Source of the DNA: Comamonas phosphati
Lineage (GTDB): Bacteria > Pseudomonadota > Gammaproteobacteria > Burkholderiales > Burkholderiaceae_C
DNA length: 64,000 nucleotides
Direction: 5' to 3'
Assembly (NCBI RefSeq): GCF_014637085.1
Contig: NZ_BMEU01000006.1
Span: 107,389 to 171,388, forward strand
The position numbers and the translations under genes are program-made. This document shows, in pieces, positions 9,717-19,912 of the stretch. The notes under the pieces are model-generated. The model saw only the letters and a program-made list of their open reading frames with translations. It did not search any database and was not told where the DNA came from. Every line of letters starts with the position of its first letter. Within the stretch, counting starts at the first letter, position 1.

Positions 9717-10503
9717 GGCCGAAGTCACTTCAACCTGTGAGAGGCACCACTACTGGTGGCCTTGGGGAGGGCAAAGGCCCTAATGAACGCGGTGACCCGC
9801 CCTCAACCAGGAGGCTCTAAGCTTCACAGGCGTAGTGACGAACAGGGCCGTCAAATGGAGCCTTTCCTGTGGAGCAGGTGCAGCGTCTGAAGTGAGACTG
9901 GCACCTCCCCATGCTCCCCGTGTTGCCTGCGCTCAGTCACAAGTGGCGATTGCGGCGCGTTACCGCAATTGCGGAGGTAACGCGCAATTCACCGCAATCC
10001 AGTGAGTCCTCTTTCCGTTCGAGCGGTCTCTACGTCGCGGGATGTTCAATCTTGACCGCCCGCGTCAGTCCTTGCGTCTCGAGCCACAATGCAATAAACT
10101 TGCACAATCGTGCGCATTTACGGACGAGAGGGATTGACTCACTCACATGGGATTGACTCACTCACATCGAACGAGTGCTTGTCAAAGTCCTGAGATAAGG
10201 GTTCAATTCCCGCCAGCCCGTTGGGATTTTTTTTGCCCGTTCCCCCAGTGTTGGCGCGGTTTCGGGCCTCGGCCTCTTGAGCACGCCCCTCCCGCAGTCC
10301 CCGTTTCCAGCGCACTTTTCGCCGTTTTTCTCTCTCTGTTCTCTGTTGCCCTCTTGAGCATTCAAGGCTCGAAGTTGTGTATCGGCGCGGGTTTGCGGGC
10401 CATCGGTTTGCTTCTTCGCTTGCTCGGGCGCGCGCGACCGAGACAGCGAAAGACGTAAAAAAACCGCCTTGCGGCGGGCGTGTCAGTACGGCGCGGATGG
10501 CCA
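9717..10503. other. Gene-free stretch right of the ABC-3C operon
   Basis: No protein gene recognised in about 790 bases. It contains a 19-bp perfect tandem duplication (10130-10167) and a tRNA T-arm-like piece GGGTTCAATTCC near 10199-10210 followed by CGCCAGCCCG and a T8 run. The latter resembles the 3' part of a tRNA and may be an attachment-site remnant; no complete tRNA can be folded. Confidence 0.4.
10130..10167. repeat. 19-bp perfect tandem duplication
   Basis: GGGATTGACTCACTCACAT occurs twice with no spacer (10130-10148 and 10149-10167). It sits about 30 bases before the tRNA-like fragment. It could be replication slippage or part of a recombination site. Confidence 0.85.
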
Positions 10504-10640
10504 ATGATCGAGACCCTGCTCGGTGGCCTCCTGGGCGGGGCCTTCCGTCTCGCGCCGGAATTGCTCAAGTGGCTTGACCGCCAGGGCGAGCGTGGCCACG
10601 AACTGGCGATGCAAGACAAGGCGCTGGAGTTTGAAAAGCT
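10504..10640 (+). pseudogene. N-terminal fragment of a small phage protein
   Basis: From ATG 10504 the frame reads about 45 residues (beginning IETLLGGLLGGAFRLAPELL) that resemble a small prophage protein common in Comamonadaceae phages. After EFEKL near 10640 the similarity stops and the frame runs into antisense of an ATPase fragment. The gene is therefore cut by a rearrangement. Confidence 0.5.
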
Positions 10641-11030
10641 AGGAGAGTCGATGACCACCGGGACGTCGTACGTGCCCGACTTGCCCTGCACGGTGCGCCA
10701 GATGGCAGCGTAATAGGCTAGGACCGACCGCGGGCCACCGCTGCCCGAAAGGGAAGGGCGGGACGCCTGCTGCATTGTATTGGTCGGCACGGAGTGCAAC
10801 TGCAGTGCAATACGGCTGGCTGCATAGTGCTCGCGGAAATCCGTCAGGATTGCCTTCGTGCGCTTGAGCGAGCGGAGCTCGTTCATCTTGGTCTCAAGTG
10901 CATCGACAGTGAGAACCACGGCGTCGATGGCAGCCTGGATCTGTTTGCGCTCCTCTTCGAAGGCCGCGAATGCGGATTCGGCGCCAAGTGAATCAACCCG
11001 GCTGTCCCAGATAAATACTCCTGGGTCATG
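10641..11030 (-). pseudogene. Internal/C-terminal fragment of a second SMC-like ATPase
   Basis: The minus strand reads a coiled-coil stretch (AFEEERKQIQAAIDAV and on) and then VLAYYAAIWRTVQGKSG followed by DVPVVIDSP, a Walker-B-like end typical of restriction- or defence-associated ATPases. It is broken exactly after VVIDSP near 10641 and on its left side merges with an IS end near 11030. Both ends are missing, so it is not functional. It is not part of the DUF2326 gene. Confidence 0.55.
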
Positions 11031-11044
11031 GTTCGTTTGAATTC

Positions 11045-11115
11045 CTCGCCATGTCTTGCCATGAAAAAACCCCAAGGTTGGGCGGGTGTCCAATCTTGGG
11101 GGCAGTTCAAATCGG
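11045..11115 (-). mobile_element. Remnant of an IS end
   Basis: The stretch TGTCCAATCTTGGGGGCAG followed by TTCA at 11087-11109 closely matches the IS3-type end at 63683-63706 in this window. On the minus strand it is followed by a start like a transposase OrfA (MARHGEEFKR), cut off after some 15-20 residues. Only this tip of the element remains. Confidence 0.55.
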
Positions 11116-11144
11116 GGCCGTTTGTGTCGGCATCAATCGTGGGT

Positions 11145-11837
11145 TTAGTCGCGCTCTCCGCCCATGATGCCCAGCAGGGCCAGCAGGCTCTGGAACACGT
11201 TGAACAGGTCCAGGTACAGGCTCAGCGTGGCGCTGATGTAGTTGGTCTCGCCGCCGTCGATGATCTGCTTGAGGTCGTACAGCATGTAGGCCGAGAAGAT
11301 GGCGATGGCCAGCATGGAAATCGCCATCATGCCCGCGGTGGAGCCCACGAACACGTTGATGACGGCGCCCAGCATCAGCACCAGAGCGCCTACGAACAGG
11401 AACTTGCCCATGCCCGAGAGGTCGCGCTTGATGACGGTGGCCAGCATGGCCATGACGAAGAAGACGCCGGCCGTGCCCATGAAGGCCGTCATGATCAGCG
11501 AGGCGCCGTTGGAGAAGCCCAGTACCATGCCGATCAGGCGCGACAGCATCAGGCCCATGAAGAAGGTGAAGCCCAGCAGCACGGGTACGCCGGCGGCCGA
11601 ATGCTTGGTCTTCTCGATGGCGAACATGAAGCCGAAGGCGCCGGCCATGAAGACGATCAGGCCCATGCCGCCCGTCAGCGCGCGGGTGATGCCCGTGGCC
11701 ACGCCCAGCCAAGCGCCCAGCACCGTGGGCAGCAGGCTGAGTGCCAGCAGCCAGTAGGTGTTGCGCAATACACGGTTGCGCTCTTGCTGCGAGACACCGT
11801 AGCCCGCAGAGCCCAGTGTGGTGACTTGATCATTCAT
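11145..11837 (-). CDS. yccA: Bax inhibitor-1/YccA-family membrane protein
   Basis: A 230-residue integral membrane protein with about seven hydrophobic segments starting near residue 28, and the family end pattern SAYMLYDLKQIIDGGETNYI followed by LSLYLDLFNVFQ. E. coli YccA inhibits FtsH proteolysis; in this group the role is probably membrane-protein quality control. It stands alone, downstream of the IS remnant, with its promoter region facing the divergent GlcG-like gene. Confidence 0.9.
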   Translation of the reverse strand: MNDQVTTLGSAGYGVSQQERNRVLRNTYWLLALSLLPTVLGAWLGVATGITRALTGGMGLIVFMAGAFGFMFAIEKTKHSAAGVPVLLGFTFFMGLMLSRLIGMVLGFSNGASLIMTAFMGTAGVFFVMAMLATVIKRDLSGMGKFLFVGALVLMLGAVINVFVGSTAGMMAISMLAIAIFSAYMLYDLKQIIDGGETNYISATLSLYLDLFNVFQSLLALLGIMGGERD

Positions 11838-12027
11838 GTGGCCGTTCCTCCTTCAGGAATTGTGGATTGCAACAGGACTATTCTAGGTGGGGGGCTCATG
11901 CGCACTCTTCAATACCCTGGCTGAAAGCGGCGGTTTTGGGATGGAATGTTTTGCACATGGCATTTGATTCATGCCCAAGTCAGCCACTATGCTCGGCACA
12001 TTGACAATCCAACGGAGTCCTTTACTT

Positions 12028-12435
12028 ATGAAGACCAAGCACGAACTCGAACTGGCCGATGTGAAAGCCATTGCCGCTGCGGCAGAAGCCGAGGCGCTGA
12101 AGAACAAGTGGCCCGTGACGATTTCCATCGTGGACGACGGCGGTCACTTGCTGTGGCTGCAGCGCCTGGACGGCGCCGCTGCGGTTTCGGCCCACATCGC
12201 CCCCGCCAAGGCACGTTCGGCCGCCCTGGGCCGCCGCGACACCAAGGGCTACGAGGACATGATCAACAACGGCCGCACTGCTTTCCTGAGCGCTCCCACC
12301 GTGGACGGCCTCCTCGAAGGCGGCGTGGCCATCATGAAGGATGGCCAGTGCCTGGGCGCCGTGGGTGTGTCCGGCGTAAAGGCCAATGAAGACGCACAGG
12401 TGGCCAGCGCCGGCATTGCGGCCCTGGACCTGTAA
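12028..12435 (+). CDS. GlcG/HbpS-family heme-binding-like protein
   Basis: A 135-residue protein of the GlcG/HbpS/PduO-C fold: SIVDDGGHLLWLQRLDGA, then AKARSAALGRR and the glycine-rich end GGVAIMKDGQCLGAVGVSG. Homologues bind heme or cobalamin-type ligands or act as small accessory proteins; the exact function is unknown. The start at 12028 has GGAG ten bases upstream; an ATG at 11971 has no such site. No signal peptide, so it is cytoplasmic. It ends at a strong bidirectional terminator. Confidence 0.8.
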   Translation: MKTKHELELADVKAIAAAAEAEALKNKWPVTISIVDDGGHLLWLQRLDGAAAVSAHIAPAKARSAALGRRDTKGYEDMINNGRTAFLSAPTVDGLLEGGVAIMKDGQCLGAVGVSGVKANEDAQVASAGIAALDL

Positions 12436-12486
12436 TCGTCGCCAGGCTTGATCCCAGGAGGGCGAAAGCCTTTCTGCCGGAGCCGA

Positions 12487-12539
12487 TCCAAAACAAAAAA
12501 CCTTGCACAGCTTTCGCTGGCAAGGTTTTTTGTTTTGGA
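12487..12539. terminator. Bidirectional terminator with 20-bp arms
   Basis: Perfect 20-base arms at 12487-12506 and 12520-12539, with A6 on the left and T6 on the right, extended by a further CAGC/GCTG pairing in the loop. It lies between the convergent GlcG-like gene and hemP and can serve both. Confidence 0.9.
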
Positions 12540-12555
12540 CAATCCAGCTGGTGCG

Positions 12556-12783
12556 CTATTTGGTCAGTATCAGCTTGCCGAGCTTGGTGGCCTGCAGGCG
12601 GTAGGGCGTTCCGTTGTGCACGATGGTCACGGCCTTTTGGCCGTTGAGCAGCACGGTGCTGTCCACGCCGGCAACGCAGGCGTTCGCCGCGAGGCTGCTG
12701 GCGGCATGGTCGCTCGAATGGGGCGCCGCCATGGCCGAGTTGCCATGGGTTGGCTGTGAGGTCCCAACAAATGGTGCAGACAT
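12556..12783 (-). CDS. hemP: Hemin uptake protein HemP
   Basis: A 75-residue protein whose C-terminal 35 residues (STVLLNGQKAVTIVHNG and YRLQATKLGKLILTK) match the HemP family. HemP is linked to heme acquisition and in Burkholderiales to activation of the heme receptor gene. The start at 12783 is preceded by AAGGA at suitable distance; the open frame continues 16 codons upstream without a site. A Fur-like box lies about 60 bases upstream, separating hemP from exbD. Confidence 0.88.
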   Translation of the reverse strand: MSAPFVGTSQPTHGNSAMAAPHSSDHAASSLAANACVAGVDSTVLLNGQKAVTIVHNGTPYRLQATKLGKLILTK

Positions 12784-12844
12784 GCAGAAGATCCTTGGAG
12801 AAATCAGTTGCGTAATGGTAACGATTCTCAATAAAAACTCAAGT

Positions 12845-12863
12845 GATAATTGTTCTCAATATT
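12845..12863 (-). promoter_or_regulatory. Fur-box-like site before hemP
   Basis: GATAATTGTTCTCAATATT matches the 19-base Fur consensus at about 13 positions. It lies between exbD and hemP, where it would give iron-repressed transcription of hemP. Confidence 0.6.
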
Positions 12864-12876
12864 GGCGATGCCGTAA

Positions 12877-13299
12877 TTACTTGCCGGCTGCGGGATCGGT
12901 CACGAAGCCGATCTTGCGTACGCCCGCGCGCTGGGCTGCGGCCATGGCCTGGGCCACGCGCTCGTAGCGCACATCCTTGTCGCCCTGGATGTGCAGGTCG
13001 GGCTGCGGGTCCTTGGCGGCTTCGGTCTTGAGCTTGGCTTCCAGCTGTTCGTCGGCGATGGCCTCGCCGTTCCAGAAGTACTTGCCATCGGCGCTTATGG
13101 CCAGGCGCACGGTGGCGGGCTTGATGTCCTCGGGCTGGTTGCTGGCCCGCGGCAGGTCCACGTTGACCGAGTGCTTCATGACGGGGACGGTGATGATGAA
13201 GATGATGAGCAGCACCAGCATGACATCCACCAGGGGTGTCATGTTGATCTCGTTCATCACCTCGTCGCCGTCATCATCATCCAGGGTTCCGAATGCCAT
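12877..13299 (-). CDS. exbD: Biopolymer transport protein ExbD
   Basis: A 140-residue inner-membrane protein with one N-terminal transmembrane helix (VDVMLVLLIIFIITVPVM) carrying the conserved aspartate (MTPLVDVML) needed for proton-driven energy transfer, then a periplasmic domain. It works with ExbB and TonB to energise outer-membrane receptors. It follows exbB by 3 bases. Confidence 0.95.
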   Translation of the reverse strand: MAFGTLDDDDGDEVMNEINMTPLVDVMLVLLIIFIITVPVMKHSVNVDLPRASNQPEDIKPATVRLAISADGKYFWNGEAIADEQLEAKLKTEAAKDPQPDLHIQGDKDVRYERVAQAMAAAQRAGVRKIGFVTDPAAGK

Positions 13300-13302
13300 G
13301 GC

Positions 13303-14025
<723 letters not shown>

Positions 14026-14052
14026 GGGTACTCCTGAAAACTGCAGAAATGA

Positions 14053-14745
14053 TTACTTGAGGACGAAATTGATGGGCACGATGTGCCACATGGCTTCGGG
14101 CGCGCCGTTGCGTTTGCCCGGCACGAATTTCCAGTTGCGCACGGTGTTGAGTGCGGCTTCATCCAGCCGGTCGTAGCCGCTGGACTGCTTGATTTCGATT
14201 TTCTCGGGCTGGCCCTGCTCGTTGATATAGACGCGCAGGAATACCTTGCCCTGTTCGCCCATGCGCTTGCTCGCGGCAGGGTAGGCCGGGGAGGGGTTGT
14301 TCAGATAGGCGGCGTTGCTGGAAGGCAGCTCCATCTTGGGCGCGGCCGGCGGTGCCGCAGGTGCGGGCGGAGAGGGGGGAGGTGCCGGCGGCGCCTTTTC
14401 CTGGGGTGCATCGTCGATGGCGCCCCGGGGCGCCGTGGGCGACGGCGTTGGGTCGGCAATCGCCTTGGGCAGGGCGGTCTTCTTGACCACCGGCTTGGGC
14501 TGGGGCTGCGGTTTGGGTGCCGGAGCGGGGGGCGTGGGCGGCGGCGGTGCGGGAGGCTTGGGTGTAGGAGGCGCGACGAACTCGGCGATCACTTCGGCGG
14601 GAACCACGATCTCCGGCGGGCTGGGCTGGGCAAATGCGTGCTGCATGGCCCACAGGGCGGCCGCATGCGCAGCCACCACCACACCGGCAGCCGCCATGTT
14701 GCGACTGGCGCCGACGGCGGACGTAAAACGATCAGACTGAGACAT
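14053..14745 (-). CDS. tonB: Energy transducer TonB
   Basis: A 230-residue TonB: an N-terminal membrane anchor (AAAGVVVAAHAAALWAMQ), a long Pro/Ala/Lys-rich periplasm-spanning middle, and a C-terminal TonB domain (GKVFLRVYINEQGQPEKIE and LNTVRNWKFVPG). It transmits inner-membrane energy to receptors. The start at 14745 gives the usual short cytoplasmic tail; an ATG 11 codons earlier is possible. First of tonB-exbB-exbD. Confidence 0.93.
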   Translation of the reverse strand: MSQSDRFTSAVGASRNMAAAGVVVAAHAAALWAMQHAFAQPSPPEIVVPAEVIAEFVAPPTPKPPAPPPPTPPAPAPKPQPQPKPVVKKTALPKAIADPTPSPTAPRGAIDDAPQEKAPPAPPPSPPAPAAPPAAPKMELPSSNAAYLNNPSPAYPAASKRMGEQGKVFLRVYINEQGQPEKIEIKQSSGYDRLDEAALNTVRNWKFVPGKRNGAPEAMWHIVPINFVLK

Positions 14746-14904
14746 AAAAGGGCGGAGGCTGCCAGCGCGGACCGGCAAGGCGGATCACAGAGGATAAAGG
14801 CGCTGGTCAGCGGGGCGGCAGATAAGGTCGGGACCGGTCACGGCACAAGCATATAGATGTGCATCAGTCCCGAAAGATCCACCAGGCACAAACCATGACG
14901 AGGA

Positions 14905-15204
14905 TCAGGCTGCCAAGGGCTGAGGACAGGAGGGTGAGCTGGGCCATGCTTTGCTTTCCAGAATGTTGTCGGCAAGCTGAATCGTCTGTAGCCCGGACGA
15001 TGCCTCGTGATGCGCCTCATTGTGGATGGCTGCAACAGGATGGCTGGCGCAGCACTGGGCCACCACGTCGCGCGCGCAGCTTTCGCAGCGGCCGCATTGC
15101 GTGGCAACTCCCAGCTCGAACTGGATTTCGTCAAAGCTCATGCCCGCATGCGCGTGGCGTGCTATCTCTCGGTCGGAAACCCGGCGGCAAACACAGACGA
15201 TCAT
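14905..15204 (-). CDS. bfd: Bacterioferritin-associated ferredoxin
   Basis: A 99-residue protein with the BFD-type [2Fe-2S] pattern: C4/C6 (MIVCVCRRVSD) and C37/C40 (QCGRCESC). Bfd reduces bacterioferritin iron for release during starvation. It is longer than the usual 64-75 residues because of a low-complexity tail. It precedes tonB in the same direction, and a Fur-like box lies upstream. Confidence 0.88.
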   Translation of the reverse strand: MIVCVCRRVSDREIARHAHAGMSFDEIQFELGVATQCGRCESCARDVVAQCCASHPVAAIHNEAHHEASSGLQTIQLADNILESKAWPSSPSCPQPLAA

Positions 15205-15554
15205 GGCTACAAGCAGTTGTGGCTGGCTATTGATACGGTAGCAGGATTATAAATGAGAATCCATCGCATTTGCAGTGCGGCCATAAGACTTGCAGGGGAT
15301 TTGGCCTGAAAAATCCGCAAACCGATGCCGATCCTGGGCAAGCTGCTCCGAATAGGGGAGCAAAGCAGCGGAGAGCCGAGGCGTCCCGCTCTTCCTGGGC
15401 GATCAGCCGGCCCGCCTGAGGTCTTCGGGATGGAGCTCTTCCAGCCGGCGCAGCCCATCTGTGTCGCCGCCAGAGCGAACTCGGCTTGCAGCATGCGCTG
15501 CATATCGCTCAGCGCGGGATGTGTATGGATGCATCTGCTGCGCCCATGACGAAA
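15205..15554. other. Intergenic stretch between bfd and the SWIB gene
   Basis: About 350 bases holding the bfd promoter region with a Fur-like box (15248-15266). The rest shows no gene I can support; open frames here lack family features. Confidence 0.5.
15248..15266 (-). promoter_or_regulatory. Fur-box-like site before bfd
   Basis: ATAAATGAGAATCCATC and flanks fit the core AATGAGAAT of the Fur consensus (about 12 of 19). It lies 44 bases upstream of the bfd start, fitting iron-repressed expression of bfd and perhaps tonB. Confidence 0.5.
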
Positions 15555-15577
15555 AAAGCCGACTGCATGTCGGCTTT
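15555..15577 (-). terminator. Terminator of the SWIB gene
   Basis: AAAGCCGAC and GTCGGCTTT form a 9-bp stem with loop TGCAT. On the minus strand the stem is followed by a T run, fitting termination of the gene that ends at 15612. Confidence 0.8.
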
Positions 15578-15611
15578 CTGGTGCAAGCGTCCGCCGTCTG
15601 GCGAACCGTGC

Positions 15612-15911
15612 TTACTTGACGTGCTTGCCGATCAAACCAGCCATTTCGAACATGGAGACCTGGGGCTTGCCGAAGACTTCCTTGAGCTTGGCATCGGCGT
15701 TGATCATGCGCTTGTTGGCGGCGTCCTGCAGCTTGTTGGCCTTGATGTAGACCCACAGCTTGCTGATGATTTCCGTGCGAGGCAGGGGTGCGGAGCCGAC
15801 CACAGCGGCCAGGGCCGGGCTGGGGGTCAGGGGTTTCATGAAGGCTGCGTTGGGAGTGCGCTTCTTTGCAGGAGCCGCGGTTGCAGTAGTTGCCTTCTTT
15901 GCAGTTGCCAT
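15612..15911 (-). CDS. SWIB/MDM2-domain protein
   Basis: A 99-residue basic protein: a Lys/Ala/Thr-rich tail (about residues 1-25) then a complete SWIB domain (LPRTEIISKLWVYIKANKLQ and NADAKLKEVFGKPQVSMFEM). Small SWIB proteins are found in beta-proteobacteria and Chlamydia; their role is probably DNA- or chromatin-related, but is not established. Single gene with its own terminator. Confidence 0.88.
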   Translation of the reverse strand: MATAKKATTATAAPAKKRTPNAAFMKPLTPSPALAAVVGSAPLPRTEIISKLWVYIKANKLQDAANKRMINADAKLKEVFGKPQVSMFEMAGLIGKHVK

Positions 15912-16195
15912 GTTGCTTATTCCTAATTGGGAGTGGATTCTTCACCAGCGATAAACGGCTGCTATCCACTGGCAGACTGATGCTAATGGCAAAAAAACGC
16001 TCTTCCAAGCTAGAACCTTGTTTTTTTGCCTCGATTTGTTGTTCCAAGGCCAGTTTTGTCCCTTTTCCGGGGGTTTACACGGGAGACCGTGGTGAAAAAG
16101 AGGCTTTTTATGGCGGCCGGCCTCGGGCGGCGCGGTTGTGGTGGCCGGCAATCTGCTGAGGTCCGGCGCACCAAGCATCCCGGCGCCATCAACGC

Positions 16196-17110
16196 TTATC
16201 GTCTGCCGCGCGCGGGCCAGGTGGCAATGGCGATGCCGGCCAGCGCAATGCCGAAAGCCAGAAGCTGGGTGGGGCCGATGCGTTCGCCCAAGGCCAGCAT
16301 GCCGACCAGCGCGGCGCTGATGGGCAGCAGCACGGTGAATATCCCCGCCTGCGAGGCCGCGATGACGCGCAGCCCCGTCATCCACAGCCACACGGTCCAC
16401 ACGCAGGCCGCCAGCGCGTAGAACAGCAGCAGGCCCCATATGGGAACGGCCACCTGCGTGAAGTCGAAGCGCCAGGCCAGATACAGGCCCGCGGGCGTGA
16501 AGAGCGCCAAGCCCCAGAGATTGATCAGCGCCGTGATGCGCTTGGGGCTGACGCTGGCCGTGAGCTTCTTGCCCATCACGGCATAGGCGGCCTCGCACAG
16601 CACGGCGGCGATCAGCAACAACTGGCCCAGGGCCGGATGGGCTGTGGCAGAGGCGGGAGCGAGCTCTGGTTGATCGGCCTTGCTCCAGGCGTTCAGGCCG
16701 ATGCCTAGCACGGCCAGAGCGATGGCGGTCCAGGTTCTGGCAGTCACGCTCTCGCGCAGGAACAGCCAGCTCATCAGCGCCACCACGGCGGGAATGGCCG
16801 CCATGGTGACGCCGGCAGTGACGGCGCCGGTCATGCTCACGCCGCTGATCATGCAAAGCGTGAAAAGAAAGTTGCCGAAGAACGATTCCAGGAACAGCAG
16901 CACCCTGGTCTGCCTGGAAAGCGGCGCCTCATCGACCGGGCGCCTGACCCATCTCCGCATGGCAATGGCACCTATGCCGAAGCGCAGCCACGCCAGCAGC
17001 ATCACGGGAAAGACGGCGGCCAGCGGCTTGGACAGGGCGACATAGCTTCCGACCAGCGACATGCTCAGGGCCAGGCAGCAGCAGGCAAGAAGGCGGTTGG
17101 GGTGGTGCAT
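16196..17110 (-). CDS. EamA-family (DMT) transporter
   Basis: A 304-residue protein with about ten hydrophobic segments in two EamA repeats (VTAGVTMAAIPAVVALMSWL in the first, AGIFTVLLPISAALVGMLAL in the second). It probably exports a metabolite or drug; the substrate cannot be told. The start at 17110 gives the usual length; the open frame extends 68 codons further upstream without membrane segments typical of the family. Single gene, divergent from aceA. Confidence 0.85.
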   Translation of the reverse strand: MHHPNRLLACCCLALSMSLVGSYVALSKPLAAVFPVMLLAWLRFGIGAIAMRRWVRRPVDEAPLSRQTRVLLFLESFFGNFLFTLCMISGVSMTGAVTAGVTMAAIPAVVALMSWLFLRESVTARTWTAIALAVLGIGLNAWSKADQPELAPASATAHPALGQLLLIAAVLCEAAYAVMGKKLTASVSPKRITALINLWGLALFTPAGLYLAWRFDFTQVAVPIWGLLLFYALAACVWTVWLWMTGLRVIAASQAGIFTVLLPISAALVGMLALGERIGPTQLLAFGIALAGIAIATWPARGRR

Positions 17111-17497
17111 GGAAGGGGGCGGCAAAAGGCAGGAGAGCATAACGGGAAGACGCGGCGCCCCTGTGCCGCGCCAGGCGGCTGCCATTTGTGGCGTGGGTCT
17201 TGTCGCTGGCATCCGGCCTGCAATGTCGCTGCAATGCGGGTGATGGAACGGATATTTCACAGAAGCTGCATGCAATTTCTCATTGTGAAATGTCATCATG
17301 CTGCATTGCATCAAATTTTCTCAATATGAGAAAATGATTTTCATATAGAGAAATTAAATTCTAAGTTATTGTTTTTATTTAAAAAAATTTATAGTCTTTT
17401 ATAAGACATAAGAGTTGAGGATCGCATCCGATTAGCTTAAATTTGATTCCAAGGACGAACACCAAGTCACCTTGTTTCAACACTTCAGGAGCACACC
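17111..17497. promoter_or_regulatory. aceA upstream region with two palindromes
   Basis: An unusually AT-rich promoter region. ATTTCACA (17254-17261) pairs with TGTGAAAT (17284-17291), and ATTTTCTCA (17315-17323) with TGAGAAAAT (17327-17335). The second is a compact perfect 9-bp operator-like site. They probably bind the regulator of isocitrate lyase; which one is unknown. Confidence 0.6.
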
Positions 17498-18829
<1,332 letters not shown>

Positions 18830-18838
18830 ATTGCCCCC

Positions 18839-18862
18839 GGCCCCTGCCCGTCGGCAGGGGCC
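18839..18862 (+). terminator. Hairpin after aceA
   Basis: GGCCCCTGCC (18839-18848) and GGCAGGGGCC (18853-18862) form a perfect 10-bp stem. The T-run (CTTTTTTT) comes only about 30 bases later, so it is a likely but not classical terminator. Confidence 0.55.
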
Positions 18863-19006
18863 ACCAGGACTGGAGCCTGGGCTATCCCCGGGCTTTTTTT
18901 GCGGGCGTCTGCGGCCAGAACCGCATCTGCGGACTGTTGCGCAATCATCGCTCTCGTGGCTGCCGCGCATGCATAGAATGGCCCCGCGTATCCCCAAGGG
19001 TGTTTC

Positions 19007-19371
19007 TTGAAACAGCAAAGTCCCAAGCATTCGCGCCTGTCGCTGGCGCGTAGACTGCGGCTGCAGCAGTTGGCCGTGTTCGAGAAGGTCGTGGAGATGG
19101 GGTCCATCCTCGCTGCCTCGCGCGAGCTGGCCATGACCCAGCCGGCGGTCAGCAAGTCCATTCACGATCTTGAGCAGCAACTGGACGGACTCCTGTTCGT
19201 GCGCGGCAAACGCGGAGTGGTCCTGACGGAGTTCGGTAGCCTGTTCGAGCGGCACACGAAGTCTATGCTGGCCGAGTTGCGCTACCTGGCCGAAGACTTG
19301 AACGACTGGCAATCCGGGGCGTCGGGCCATGTCATTGTGGGAACCTTGATCACCGCTTCGGCCACGCTGCT
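19007..19371 (+). pseudogene. N-terminal remnant of a LysR-family regulator
   Basis: From a TTG at 19007 with AAGGG upstream the frame reads a LysR winged-helix domain (LQQLAVFEKVVEMGSI, LAMTQPAVSKSIHDLEQQL, LFVRGKRGVVLTEFG) and the start of the effector domain ([19 protein letters not shown]). Near 19371 similarity ends and the frame continues as meaningless sequence to 19534. A LysR protein needs about 180 more residues, so it is broken. Confidence 0.8.
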
Positions 19372-19737
19372 GGCGGCAGCTTTGCTTTTCTGCTCGGTCG
19401 CGCGGACAACGCCTGGAAGCACCGAGACATCGTGCGCAAGGACTGTCCGCGGCCACCGTCGGAGTATGCGCGGCGCTTTCACGTCGACAGCGCGGTGTTC
19501 GACCCGGGCGCCTTGCGCCTCCTGGCCGACGTGATGGGGGTCGACCGCGTGATGCTCGGCTCCGACTACCCGTTTCCGCTGGGAGAGCAGGAGCCCGGCG
19601 CGCTGGTGCGCTCGTGCCAGTTTTTGGACTGTGAGCAAAAGGGGCGCATTCTGCAGGGAAACGCCAAGGCTTTTTTTCGACTGGATCGCGAGCCGGCTGC
19701 AGCAGAGAAGACCTTTCCAGTCTTGCCTTATAATTGA
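19372..19737 (+). pseudogene. C-terminal remnant of an ACMSD-type amidohydrolase
   Basis: In another frame from the LysR part, 19372-19737 reads about 121 residues: [20 protein letters not shown], then [20 protein letters not shown], the C-terminal metal-site region of 2-amino-3-carboxymuconate-6-semialdehyde decarboxylase-like enzymes. The N-terminal two thirds is missing. A deletion joined it out of frame to the LysR gene; both may belong to a lost aromatic-degradation locus. Confidence 0.75.
19729..19734 (+). promoter_or_regulatory. -10 element of the thrS promoter
   Basis: A perfect TATAAT lies 42 bases before the leader-peptide start. The matching -35 is weak. Transcripts from here would carry the leader peptide and attenuator. 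Confidence 0.55.
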
Positions 19738-19776
19738 AGTCAGAAAATTCACAAGAACAAGAAAGGCATCCCGGTT

Positions 19777-19818
19777 ATGACACCGCGAACTACCACCGAG
19801 AGGTTCACGACCTGCTGA
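19777..19818 (+). CDS. Threonine-rich thrS leader peptide
   Basis: A 13-residue open frame, MTPRTTTERFTTC, with six threonines (positions 2, 5-7, 11, 12). AAAGG ends ten bases before the ATG. It is followed by a hairpin that covers its last codons (19808-19823), and then by a terminator just before thrS. Ribosome stalling at the Thr codons would reflect low charged tRNA-Thr. This is the layout of classical amino-acid attenuators. Confidence 0.8.
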   Translation: MTPRTTTERFTTC

Positions 19819-19884
19819 GGGTCGGGTGGTCGCGCATGTACTGAATTGGTCCAGCCCTGAATCGGACCAGAGTTCCCTGAAATG

Positions 19885-19912
19885 AAGCGCGGCAACCGAC
19901 CGCGCTTTTTTT
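19885..19912 (+). terminator. thrS attenuator terminator
   Basis: AAGCGCGG (19885-19892) and CCGCGCTT (19900-19907) form an 8-bp stem followed by a T7 run, ending 26 bases before thrS. Segment 19821-19835 can pair instead with 19887-19900, which would break this terminator and act as antiterminator. Confidence 0.85.

Noticed and set aside
10165-10225. Possible tRNA gene before the T8 run
   Set aside because: Only a T-arm-like part fits; no complete cloverleaf and no CCA end.
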